Shown here: positions 42,297 through 50,547 of the stretch, piece by piece
How positions within the stretch are numbered: position 1 is the first letter of the stretch
Layout: each line of letters opens with the position of its first letter
Source of the DNA: Bdellovibrionales bacterium
Lineage (GTDB): Bacteria; Bdellovibrionota; UBA1018; CAIMNF01
DNA: 64,000 nucleotides
NCBI GenBank assembly: GCA_947502835.1
Contig: CANNBJ010000003.1
Location: forward strand, 434,001 to 498,000
Direction of reading: 5' to 3'
Position numbers and translations under genes: made by a program
The notes under the pieces: model-generated
What the model saw: the letters and a program-made list of their open reading frames with translations, nothing else
What the model was told of the DNA's origin: nothing
The model's database searches: none

Positions 42297-44165
42297 ATGA
42301 ATCATGGCTCAAGAGTCAAAGATTCTCTGTTCGTGTTACTTTTCTATGGTCTTCAAACTCCAGTATCCAGCGCCCAGGTGATCTCTCCTAATTCTGTCCC
42401 CAGTGCAGGCACAATAAATCTGAATGAGCTGGGCAAGCCCTCTATTCCTTCTTCCAGTGAGGGGTGCCCCTTTACCTCACTAAAGGACTCGGCGGATCCC
42501 AACGACCAAAACCTAGTCAGAATTCAGCAGGAACTAAAGGATAAAATTGATGATCTTAAGAACTGCATTGCACAAAACAATAGTGCCATAAACCCTTCTC
42601 AACAAAATGGACAGACTCAAGGTGGACAGACTCAAGGTACGCAGCCTCAAGGTACGCAGCCTCAAGGTACGCAGCCTCAAGGTACGCAGCCTCAAGGTAC
42701 ACAGCCTCAAGGTACACAGCCTCAAGGTACACAGCCTCAAGGTACACAGCCTCAAGGTACACAGCCTGACCTCGACTGCCTGGGTTGGGAGAAGAAACTG
42801 GATGAGGAGTTCAGTCGAATCTTGAAGCAGAGAGTATTTGCATCAGGCACGGATTACCAGATTTGTGCCGAGGGGGCCGAAACCCAGAATCCTGGAACGG
42901 GAGCAGACGAACTTTCCGCCCCAAATCCGATGCCTCCACCACAGGCTCCTTCTCCGCCTCCGGTTCAAACCTTGAGTTCAGGAAATGACTGTTTTGAAAG
43001 GGTAAAGAAGCAAAAATTTGATGCAGCTAAAAAGTACTGCACCAGTGAGAGAGTCCAACAAGCGACCAACTATGTGAACTCGCTGAGCACCAGTGTCGAA
43101 ACTTTGATTGAATACGCAAAGAATGATACGAAAGGCTGCCTTCAAAAGGACGGCGGGGCCTCGTTGACTCTTGCTGTGAAGGCCCTTTCAAAGGTTGCCC
43201 AGAGTGGAGGCGCTTTGATGTCAAGTCCGGGTGCAATAGTAGCGAGTGCGGCGGGAGCGGTTGCGAATTTGGCTACAGACGCAGTGAGTCTCGCTCGTAT
43301 CGCAGACCTCAACAAGAAAAAGCATAACCTGGAGATTGGGGCAAACTTTGCGGATCAGGCCTGCGTTCTCTTTCAGGCGAATAAGTCTGACCCGAATTGG
43401 GGATGCACCGATGCCAAAAAAGAAATCGTGAAGAGCATGCGGATAGCGAAGATTGAAAAAGATGCCGTGGGATCTTGCAGGACAGGCGATGTATCAAGTT
43501 TGATGGATGGTTTTGCTCACACCGAGATCCGTAACGATTCGGATAAAAACTTTTCGGAGCGGGAAGAGGTTCTGAGTCAGTTAAGTTCGAGTACGGTAAA
43601 GGCGTTTAAGGAAAAACTAAAGCAGGATCGTGAAAAATTGGGAACCCTCGGAGCCAAGGGAGGAGTCTCAAATTATTTCGGATCTCTTGATGTAAAAGTG
43701 AATATTTGTATGTCAACTCCTGGAGTGTGGACCCGGGAAGGGAAAAAGAATGGTGTTTTGGGACGTGGAAAGAGGGAGGGGAGCGAGATTCGGTCCATGT
43801 GTGAGAAGTTGCTGGCATGTTATCCAGACCGTCCAAGACCGGGTCAGGATGGAAAGCTTGAAAACAACTCTTGTGAAATGGCGCTGGACCGGGATGACTA
43901 CCTTGCCCGGCTAAAAAGAATCAGTGTTTTGAGTATGAATGACGGCGCACTTGCTCCAAAGACGCTGTCTACATCGGAGAAGGGGCGAATGACCGATCGG
44001 CAAATCATGGAATTTTATCGCAAGAACCAGGAGCATGACCGAGAAAAAATGAAGTCACTCCAGCAAAAAAAGTTCAAACAGGTCATGTTGGAGCAATTTC
44101 CGGATGGAAAGCTCCCATTGGGGTGTAATTTGACCAGTCTACAAGAAGGATTATGGGGAATTTAA
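42297..44165 (+). CDS. Exported protein with a GTQPQ repeat linker
   Basis: A 622-residue protein with a signal peptide (cleavage near VSS-AQ). No known family. Residues 114-158 are nine 5-residue units GTQPQ, coded by a tandem 15-base repeat. A Pro-rich stretch follows at about 210-225. The rest is helical and charged, with about 17 cysteines in the mature part (CxxxxxxC-type spacings), suggesting disulfide-linked domains in the periplasm or outside. The gene looks more AT-rich than its neighbours and lies directly behind the tRNA-Gln element and the IS remnant, so it may have been acquired with them. Initiation is probably leaderless. Confidence 0.65.
   Translation: MNHGSRVKDSLFVLLFYGLQTPVSSAQVISPNSVPSAGTINLNELGKPSIPSSSEGCPFTSLKDSADPNDQNLVRIQQELKDKIDDLKNCIAQNNSAINPSQQNGQTQGGQTQGTQPQGTQPQGTQPQGTQPQGTQPQGTQPQGTQPQGTQPQGTQPDLDCLGWEKKLDEEFSRILKQRVFASGTDYQICAEGAETQNPGTGADELSAPNPMPPPQAPSPPPVQTLSSGNDCFERVKKQKFDAAKKYCTSERVQQATNYVNSLSTSVETLIEYAKNDTKGCLQKDGGASLTLAVKALSKVAQSGGALMSSPGAIVASAAGAVANLATDAVSLARIADLNKKKHNLEIGANFADQACVLFQANKSDPNWGCTDAKKEIVKSMRIAKIEKDAVGSCRTGDVSSLMDGFAHTEIRNDSDKNFSEREEVLSQLSSSTVKAFKEKLKQDREKLGTLGAKGGVSNYFGSLDVKVNICMSTPGVWTREGKKNGVLGRGKREGSEIRSMCEKLLACYPDRPRPGQDGKLENNSCEMALDRDDYLARLKRISVLSMNDGALAPKTLSTSEKGRMTDRQIMEFYRKNQEHDREKMKSLQQKKFKQVMLEQFPDGKLPLGCNLTSLQEGLWGI
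42636..42770 (+). repeat. Nine tandem 15-bp repeats within the 42297 gene
   Basis: Nine in-frame copies of GGTAC[GA]CAGCCTCAA. The first four copies carry GTACGCAG and the last five GTACACAG, so the array grew from two sub-blocks. The last copy ends in GAC instead of CAA. A unit change keeps the reading frame. Confidence 0.95.
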
Positions 44166-44373
44166 ACCGTCTGTTCCTTCGGGGTTCAGCCCTCAAGGTT
44201 TCCTGCTTTGCTGCGATGCTGAGAGTCGGCCAAAGTTTTTAGGAAAAAGCGCACAAATTAAACTGAACTTATTTAATCTCTGCTTCGGATCATCGGTTAT
44301 TCTGATCAGAGATGAAAAATTTTTCTAATTAAACGAGTGACGAAACCAAAAATATGGAATAGAACGCCTTCAG

Positions 44374-45300
44374 ATGCTTGGGAAAGCGGGATTGTTCTGG
44401 ATGTTGTTTTCTCTGACCACGGTGAGCTTCGGTGCCCATGGCTCCGATCCCTTCACTTCCTTCTTCGAGTTCTTGACGGCGCTCGAGGAGATGCCGGTGG
44501 AGCAGTTCGTAAGGAACGCCGATGAAACCCCCTCCGCGCGGATCGCGGAGTATCACAAAACCCTGTCGGACCTGGATCCTTCGAATTTCGATCGTTGGAA
44601 CCAAAAGCTCCGCCTCATCCACTCTCCGGGGCTCACAAGCGGCACCCACTATTGGGAACTCCACGCCAAGACCAGTACCGGAACCATCGGCTTTCATCCA
44701 CAGGCGAGAGAAACAGGGTTCGAGTCCATTGCGGATTTTTTTGAGTCCGTGAAGTCTGACGCTCCTGAGCGGTTTCAGGCCAGAGTCCGGCTTTCCTCCG
44801 AACAGGATTTGAATCGTTGGCTTGGAATCATGAGTGAGCGCAGTCCTGAGGCCTTTGAAACGGCCGTTCTCAAGGTGTCCGTCATTCGTTCGATCGGATT
44901 TCGGGAGAAGCCCGAGTATCGGATCCCGGTGGAACCGAGCGGACCGCCCCAGCCGATCGGGTTTGTCCAAGCAAATCAGGGAGTCGAGCAGGGTGCTCCC
45001 CTTCGAACGGTTGAGGAGTTGATCGCCGCGTATGAGTCATCCACCCCCGAAGAGTTCCTCAACCGCTTGCAAGCCCTTTCGCAGCTAAAGGCATCGCGTT
45101 TGCTGGGAGCGGTGAAAAAAAGAAATCCGGATTTGTATTTGGCCATGCTTAAAAAACTTCAAAGCCGGACACGGATCGGATACTCCACCTCAGTCGAACC
45201 CGAGGTGATCCCGCCAGAAGCGGATGCGGGTCCCCGTCAGCCGATCGGTTTCAAACAGGCGCCAAAGACCTGTTCGGATTTTCTGAAGCCCGAGCGATAA
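44374..45300 (+). CDS. Hypothetical exported protein with recurring IGF motifs
   Basis: A 308-residue protein with a signal peptide (cleavage near FGA-HG). No family recognised. The mature chain contains two similar helical stretches (EFLTALEEMPVEQFV and EELIAAYESSTPEEFL, each followed by a short helix) and repeated short motifs PQPIGFVQA, RQPIGFKQA, GTIGFHPQA. It ends in CSDFLKPER, close to CPESLKPER at the mature start of the NTase-2H protein coded at 57118. It is convergent with the PIN-PhoH gene, 8 bases away. A weak -10 (TAGAAC) ends 8 bases before the ATG, so it too may be leaderless. Confidence 0.65.
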   Translation: MLGKAGLFWMLFSLTTVSFGAHGSDPFTSFFEFLTALEEMPVEQFVRNADETPSARIAEYHKTLSDLDPSNFDRWNQKLRLIHSPGLTSGTHYWELHAKTSTGTIGFHPQARETGFESIADFFESVKSDAPERFQARVRLSSEQDLNRWLGIMSERSPEAFETAVLKVSVIRSIGFREKPEYRIPVEPSGPPQPIGFVQANQGVEQGAPLRTVEELIAAYESSTPEEFLNRLQALSQLKASRLLGAVKKRNPDLYLAMLKKLQSRTRIGYSTSVEPEVIPPEADAGPRQPIGFKQAPKTCSDFLKPER

Positions 45301-45308
45301 CTCCGGGA

Positions 45309-46832
45309 TCAGTGCTTCTCGATTTCCTTGAAGACCAGGTCAAAGAGGTCCGTGGTCGGCGAGCGAAGCCCTTCGATCAGAAGAGTGTGGCCTGTGAGGG
45401 CGCTCTTTTTGAACGCCTCGCTGTTCACCACCTTGAAGAAAGGACTCGCATTCTGGGAAGTGACCTGCTTCAGATCGATTTGCCCGAGATCCCCCATGAG
45501 GACGATCTTCGAGCCTTCGCCGATCCGTGTGAGCAAGGTCTTCAACTGGATGTGCGTCAGGTTCTGGGCTTCATCGATGATGATGAGCGCATTCGAAATG
45601 CTGCGTCCGCGCGAGTATCCGAGTTTCAGAGGCTCCATCCCGAAGTTTCTCAGGATGTCATTGGGCTTGCTTCCCATTCGGGTCCGAAGTGCCGTGATTT
45701 GGCTTGATCCAAAAATCGGCTCGAGGTTGTCGACAAAAGAGTCATGCCAAGGCCCTGTTTTTTCGTCAAAATCCCCTTTCAGGAATCCAAGCTCATCCTC
45801 GCCGCCAGTGTGCTGATAGGGTTTGGCGTAGTAGATCTTTTCGTACACATTGCGATCAAGTTGTTGCAGGGCCGCCGCCATGGTGATGAGGGTCTTTCCG
45901 GAACCGGGCTTTCCGAACAGGGTGACGGCAGTGACCGTGCGGTCCATCAGAAGCTCAAGCGCGAGACGTTGCTCCAGGTTTTTGGGCCGGATGTTTTTGA
46001 TGGTCTCGTTTTGTTGGATCTTGAGTCCATGCAGGCTTTGGTCCGAGCTCTTGTAGCGCAGGATAATCGGCCCGACGCCCTCCTCGGCTTCCCGAACCAG
46101 AACAAACTGGTTGTCGTAGAAGTCGGAAGGATCCTCGACCCTGTACTTCCAGGAGCGCTCATCGGTGGAGGTGAAGAGTTGCTGCAACTCCTCGTCCGGA
46201 AGAATGTGTTTTTTGAAGCCTGTGTAAGTGAGTTCCTCATCCTTCGGAATGCGGACCTTGAGCCCCGGGCCCACAGGCGTGCCGACCGGAATGTCGTTCA
46301 AACGGGCGAGTACACCAAAGGCGGAGTCATGGGTTACGAGAATGATTTTTTCCTTCGGATTTGTGTGCTGGTATTGCAAGACCGCCGCGAGGATGCGGTT
46401 GTCCGGATTCGATCTTGAATCGAGATCAAGCTGGCGAAGGGCCGCGGGGGACTTGGAGCCGATCGGACCCACGGTCAGGAGTTCCAGAGTGGACCCGTTC
46501 TCAAGCGAGATTCTCCGGCTCAGGGAGCCATCCCCGGTGCTTGCCTTGAAGAGGCGGAAGAATTCCCGGGCGGCCCAGCCGAGTCTTGAATCCGTTTTCT
46601 TGGAGTCCAGCTCACGAAGTGTTTGCTCGGCGATCGCAACAGTTTGGCCGTTTCCATAATCGAGGAACGCGGAGGGCTTCTCGAGGAGCACGTTGGTGTC
46701 GAGGACAAAGGTCGTGAATGCGGAGGGGGACGTGGAGGAATCAGGAAGCAAAGATTCCGGACACGACATCGCCATCGCAATCCTCGGGTTCAAGACGAAA
46801 ATACCGATCACCAGTACCTGCAGGAGTTTCAT
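45309..46832 (-). CDS. PIN-PhoH ATPase with an N-terminal signal peptide
   Basis: A 507-residue protein with the domain order of YlaK/PhoH2: a PIN ribonuclease domain (41-185; acidic residues Asp45, Asp144, Asp169) and a C-terminal PhoH ATPase/helicase domain with Walker A GKPGSGKT (307-314) and Walker B IIIDEAQN (Asp420, Glu421). Known relatives are cytoplasmic and unwind and cleave RNA. Here about 40 extra residues precede the PIN domain, forming a signal peptide (MKLLQVLVIGIF..., cleavage AMA-MS). The start at 46832 has the strong ribosome binding site GAGGAAGG 7 bases upstream. A weaker internal ATG (codon 20) would remove the signal. Either an exported RNA enzyme or a misleading N-terminus. 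Confidence 0.85.
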   Translation of the reverse strand: MKLLQVLVIGIFVLNPRIAMAMSCPESLLPDSSTSPSAFTTFVLDTNVLLEKPSAFLDYGNGQTVAIAEQTLRELDSKKTDSRLGWAAREFFRLFKASTGDGSLSRRISLENGSTLELLTVGPIGSKSPAALRQLDLDSRSNPDNRILAAVLQYQHTNPKEKIILVTHDSAFGVLARLNDIPVGTPVGPGLKVRIPKDEELTYTGFKKHILPDEELQQLFTSTDERSWKYRVEDPSDFYDNQFVLVREAEEGVGPIILRYKSSDQSLHGLKIQQNETIKNIRPKNLEQRLALELLMDRTVTAVTLFGKPGSGKTLITMAAALQQLDRNVYEKIYYAKPYQHTGGEDELGFLKGDFDEKTGPWHDSFVDNLEPIFGSSQITALRTRMGSKPNDILRNFGMEPLKLGYSRGRSISNALIIIDEAQNLTHIQLKTLLTRIGEGSKIVLMGDLGQIDLKQVTSQNASPFFKVVNSEAFKKSALTGHTLLIEGLRSPTTDLFDLVFKEIEKH

Positions 46833-47020
46833 GAGCCGCCCTTCCTCTCGTTTCGAATTTTCGGCACATCATCAAAATATCCTGAATTGGTCAAACAAAT
46901 TGCAGACCCTGACCAAATGCTGATGTTCGGGCCGGAATTTCAGCGTTTTTGAAATGGTTCGGATTGAATGGAAAGAGGAAAGAAAATTGAATTCGTGGAA
47001 CCGGGCGATCGATTTTTGAA

Positions 47021-48781
47021 TCAGGGATTCACATGGATCTGCGTCCATTCGCCTTGAGAGCTAGCCTCAAACGGAGGACGGATCGAATGTGTTTCTTCGG
47101 CGGGAGTTTTGAAAGTGAGGCTTTGCACACAACTGAGAACTGTTTCCTTCGCACTTGCGGCAATCATCCGGGCGATGAGAGGGCCATAGGTGCGCGGGTT
47201 TGTTGCCACCAGTCCCGCTGCCATCGACAGGTCGTAGAGAAATGCGGAGACCCGTGCCGCAGGAAGGGAGGACTCCTGTTCATAGCGGATTGCCTGGGCG
47301 TGTTTCCAAACCGCAAACGGGGTTGCGATGATGGCGGAGTAGAACAGAAAGTGGGGGAGTGCGTTCGAGGGGGAGTTCAAGGTGAGAAGGTCGGCATTCT
47401 TCAGGTTGTTCGGAATCTGGTACCAAAGGGTTCGTTCCAGCTGCGTGCCCTTGAGTTTCACTCCCGCCACATCGACAGTGTAGCGGGCATGTCCCGTTGC
47501 TTCGCGTACATCGCTGAGCGAGTTGAATCCATCCTTCAGCAGGTTGCTCGCGATTGAATTCTGCATGATCTCGAGGTTCATCGACCGGCCGGTGGGGGTG
47601 AACCAGGAAACGCTTTCGAGGCCGTTTCGAAGTGCTTTGTTCCAGGCTCCGAAACTGTAGGAGGTCACGAGCAGCCGGAGTGCCATCTTGTAGGTTCGTT
47701 CCCAAAAATTGGTGGGATCGACTGGTGAAAAGGCATTCCGGAAGGTGGAGCCGTAGATGCCGAGAACAAGGGCGTATCCAATCGTCAATTGGGTGAAGGT
47801 GTGATCGACATGACCGCGGCAGATCAGGTAGGTGAGAAGTTCCGCGCTTCCCACTTCAAGGATGGTTTTGATTCCCGCTTGGACGAATGCCTGCCGGTCC
47901 GGCTTCACATAAACCGCATTCCACCAATTCGTGAGCCGATTGCGAGCACCCTCGGGACGATCGAAGAACTTCACGCGGACTGAGCCGCTTGAGGGATCGC
48001 CCTCCACCACGGGTTTGTGGATCACCCAAAACACCTGAGGGCGGCCGCGACCCCGGTTTGCCCACGCACGAACCCGGGCGATATAGCGTTTCCACTCGGG
48101 ACTCTCCGTTTCGAGCTCGCTCTCAAGAAAGAAGTGCGATGATCCGGTGGCCTCGTCCACCATCCGGGGATAGAGCTTGCCTCCCACGAGTTTGGGTTCT
48201 GCAAAGCCGACTCCGGGGATCACCACACGGAACTCGTCAATCCAATTGCCGCCCTTGTTCACCCGGTCGAGAAACAAGACCTCTCCGATCCTCCGGATTC
48301 CGGATTCGCGGTTCCACTCGGGAATGGACATGAAGGTCTTGGCGTTCAGTTTTTTCAGGCGCCACGCGCGATCACCCGACTTCTCGGGGAGGAGGAGTGC
48401 TGCTTCGATCTCCTGTACCCTTTTCTTTCCGAGTTCCGGGATCTGTTGGTCGACTCTCTCCTTCAGGGCAACTTCCAAGCGAAGAATGTCTTCATACACG
48501 CGTGCCTGGTCCCGAGCCATGGCGTCGCCGAATCTTCGCGCTTCGGCATCTGACACCGGTCGATCCTCATCCGGGAGAACGAGGTCCCCCGGCTGCGACT
48601 CGGGAATCTGAAAGTCATCAATGAAGGGGACGTCTTCTCCGGGCGGAGGCAAGTCCTGCGCACGGGTGGTGGCGGAGAAGGAAAAAAGGAGAACGACGTG
48701 CAGGAGAAATCCTGCAAGCAAGGCGGAAAAAAAACTGCGGCCCCGTGCATGGGGTGCACGGGAGGTACTCAGGTTCTTCAT
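47021..48781 (-). CDS. Signal-bearing multi-pass membrane protein
   Basis: A 586-residue protein of no known family. It starts with a long signal sequence (MKNLSTSRAPHARGRS..., cleavage TRA-QD), an acidic/Pro-rich segment, a charged region of about 200 residues, then about five hydrophobic segments between 290 and 540. Two signal-bearing membrane proteins nearby (49137 and 55934 genes) have a similar layout: signal, soluble part, then a membrane part of four or five helices. The ATG at 48781 is chosen because codon 1 is then followed by a regular signal peptide; the frame is open 24 codons further upstream. No Shine-Dalgarno; a -10 lies 13 bases upstream. Confidence 0.65.
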   Translation of the reverse strand: MKNLSTSRAPHARGRSFFSALLAGFLLHVVLLFSFSATTRAQDLPPPGEDVPFIDDFQIPESQPGDLVLPDEDRPVSDAEARRFGDAMARDQARVYEDILRLEVALKERVDQQIPELGKKRVQEIEAALLLPEKSGDRAWRLKKLNAKTFMSIPEWNRESGIRRIGEVLFLDRVNKGGNWIDEFRVVIPGVGFAEPKLVGGKLYPRMVDEATGSSHFFLESELETESPEWKRYIARVRAWANRGRGRPQVFWVIHKPVVEGDPSSGSVRVKFFDRPEGARNRLTNWWNAVYVKPDRQAFVQAGIKTILEVGSAELLTYLICRGHVDHTFTQLTIGYALVLGIYGSTFRNAFSPVDPTNFWERTYKMALRLLVTSYSFGAWNKALRNGLESVSWFTPTGRSMNLEIMQNSIASNLLKDGFNSLSDVREATGHARYTVDVAGVKLKGTQLERTLWYQIPNNLKNADLLTLNSPSNALPHFLFYSAIIATPFAVWKHAQAIRYEQESSLPAARVSAFLYDLSMAAGLVATNPRTYGPLIARMIAASAKETVLSCVQSLTFKTPAEETHSIRPPFEASSQGEWTQIHVNP

Positions 48782-48794
48782 TCGGAGCCGGGGG

Positions 48795-48824
48795 AAAATA
48801 CCAAAGCAGAGTTTTTTAGTCGAA
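48795..48824 (-). promoter_or_regulatory. Possible promoter of the 48781 gene
   Basis: On the minus strand TTCGAC, 18-base spacer, TATTTT, with the -10 ending 13 bases before the ATG. The leader would be only about six bases and carries no ribosome binding site. Confidence 0.4.
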
Positions 48825-49136
48825 AGAAAAAGTAAGGGAAAACAAGGCAACAAAACGAAAAAAATTGAACCGGCCTCCGGTGAAGGCAGACTGAGGGGGC
48901 ATCAGTGGATTTTCTGCGGGGTGTTTAGAAAAAATATTGCATCCTGCTGTGGCTCTGTTAAAAACCCCGAGCCGATTTAGAGCAATTGCGGGCAGGACCA
49001 GCTAAACGCTATCCGGAGCTTCCCCCTGAAAGGGACGGGAGATCTCTCCGGCTCCTTTTTGTTTTCCACCCGCTTTTTCCTTCCTCGGTGCAGACAATGC
49101 TGTCAACAGACAACGCGGTCAATGGAGGCGTGGCGA
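48825..49136 (+). promoter_or_regulatory. Divergent intergenic region with a structured leader before the 49137 gene
   Basis: No ORF is supported in this stretch. It holds GGCTC/GAGCC (48951-48955 with 48969-48973) and a compact set of stems at 49011-49060: GGAGC pairs with GCTCC, enclosing TCCC/GGGA and GGAG-ATCT-CTCC, followed by TTTTTGTTTT. Read on the plus strand this looks like an intrinsic terminator or attenuator 77 bases before the start of the 49137 gene. No riboswitch class was recognised. Confidence 0.4.
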
Positions 49137-50366
49137 ATGAAGAGAGTCGACGAAACAACTGTCAAATCATTGGGTTCTGAAGTGCAATGCATGCTGCGCG
49201 GGTGGTTTCTTCCCGCGGCGGTCTGCATCGGGTTCCTCGCAGGGAGCGTCGTCGCTCGGGCGGAGGTTCTGACGCTCGGATATGCTCTGGAAACCAAGAA
49301 TCTTCGCGTGGAGATCCAAGTCGGTGAAGTCGATTCCGAATCGCAGTACGAAGAGTCCATTTCCGGCCTGACGGAAGTGTTGCAGGGCGATCAGGCAGGA
49401 AATCCGGAGGCGCCGATCGAGCTTGCCTGGATCAATGGTCCGGATTCCCTTCGCGGTCCTTCGGGTGTTGAGGAGGATCGGTCGAGGCCTGCGAGATTCG
49501 TTCGGAGGTTGAAGGAAAAGCTTGCACTCAGGGGAGTTCACGCCTCCCGCGAGGGCGGAATTGAGTTTGACCCGGGGAGAGATCCGAAGCCCGAGGTCAG
49601 GTCCCGCCTGACAGATGTTTATCTGGATCACTCGAAAATCACCTGGACCGTGGTTCGTGTCCTGACCAATACGGGCGTGCGCGTGGGCACCTTGATGTAT
49701 GCGGGGTTGAATTTTTATCAGGCACTCACCGTTGGAATCGGCGTGTTCACTGCGTGTACGGCAGTTGCCTGGAATTCCAAGCATTTGCTTCATTTCGAGG
49801 AGAATTTCAGGCTGTATCACGTTTTTTCAAAGCAACGATTCCCGGCGCTCCGGAAGTTGCTCGAGCAGCCCTCGGTCGAGCGACGGATCCGCAAACCCCA
49901 TTATTATCTCAATTGGGGTTTGCTCGAGACCCTGTTCGGAGCCGTCATTCTTTTTGGAGAGAACACGGCCCGCTCCCTCTGGGGTCTCGACCTGGAAGTT
50001 CCCGGACTCTGGCCGTTCCTGCTCAGTGCCGGGGTTTCCACGGCGAGCCAGGGTGTTGCCGATCTTGCGGTAGCCAAATACGAGCAATTGTCGAAGGCCT
50101 CCGGAATTCCAAAAAAGCTGCTCGACGCGAATCTCTACAAGCGCCTCGCCTTCAATTCGGTCGTGAGTGTGGCGGGATTCACCATGATCAACACCGCTTT
50201 TTTGCCCGTTCAGGTGACAGGGTGGGTGTTTCTCGGGGCGCTTTCCGCCTACGGGTTCTCCATGTCGAAGTATCTTGACCGGAAGACCGTTCGCGGAGCC
50301 GATCCGTGTATCTCCTCCCTCTCGGAGAAGGGTGCGGGCAGTGGTGTGGACCCGGACGTGAAATGA
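49137..50366 (+). CDS. Signal-bearing multi-pass membrane protein
   Basis: A 409-residue protein of no known family. GGAGG at 49124-49128 sits 8 bases before the ATG at 49137, which supports this start over upstream in-frame codons. A signal sequence (hydrophobic about 20-40, cleavage ARA-EV) is followed by about 140 polar residues, then about six hydrophobic segments from 185 to 385. It lies between a divergent membrane protein of similar layout and the exported AAA+/peptidase gene, 181 bases upstream of the latter on the same strand. Confidence 0.65.
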   Translation: MKRVDETTVKSLGSEVQCMLRGWFLPAAVCIGFLAGSVVARAEVLTLGYALETKNLRVEIQVGEVDSESQYEESISGLTEVLQGDQAGNPEAPIELAWINGPDSLRGPSGVEEDRSRPARFVRRLKEKLALRGVHASREGGIEFDPGRDPKPEVRSRLTDVYLDHSKITWTVVRVLTNTGVRVGTLMYAGLNFYQALTVGIGVFTACTAVAWNSKHLLHFEENFRLYHVFSKQRFPALRKLLEQPSVERRIRKPHYYLNWGLLETLFGAVILFGENTARSLWGLDLEVPGLWPFLLSAGVSTASQGVADLAVAKYEQLSKASGIPKKLLDANLYKRLAFNSVVSVAGFTMINTAFLPVQVTGWVFLGALSAYGFSMSKYLDRKTVRGADPCISSLSEKGAGSGVDPDVK

Positions 50367-50444
50367 AGGTCGTTTCACTGCGGTGTGGATTTTCAATTCA
50401 ATGAATTTAACCGAAAAAAAAGCGGATTTGTTGAAATTTAGGTT

Positions 50445-50473
50445 TTGAATCCGGAGGTTTCTGCAAGTAGAGT
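50445..50473 (+). promoter_or_regulatory. Probable promoter and structured leader of the AAA+/M41 gene
   Basis: TTGAAT (50445-50450), 17-base spacer, TAGAGT (50468-50473). The predicted leader of about 68 bases contains GCATC/GATGC and TCATG/CATGA pairings. An 8-bp inverted repeat TCCGGAGG/CCTCCGGA (50450-50457 with 50523-50530) spans the promoter and leader just before the ribosome binding site GGGGAG. Confidence 0.5.
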
Positions 50474-50547
50474 CGCGCGCATCATGAGAGGATCTGATGC
50501 GACCTGATCAGGGAGCATGATTCCTCCGGACGGGAAGGGGAGTTCAG

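Noticed and set aside
42636-42770. CRISPR-like array
   Set aside because: Repeats are 15 bases, directly adjacent without spacers, and keep one reading frame within a protein-coding gene.
48951-49060. Known c-di-GMP-I, fluoride or guanidine riboswitch
   Set aside because: Isolated sequence blocks look similar, but the conserved cores of these classes are not present in the right order.
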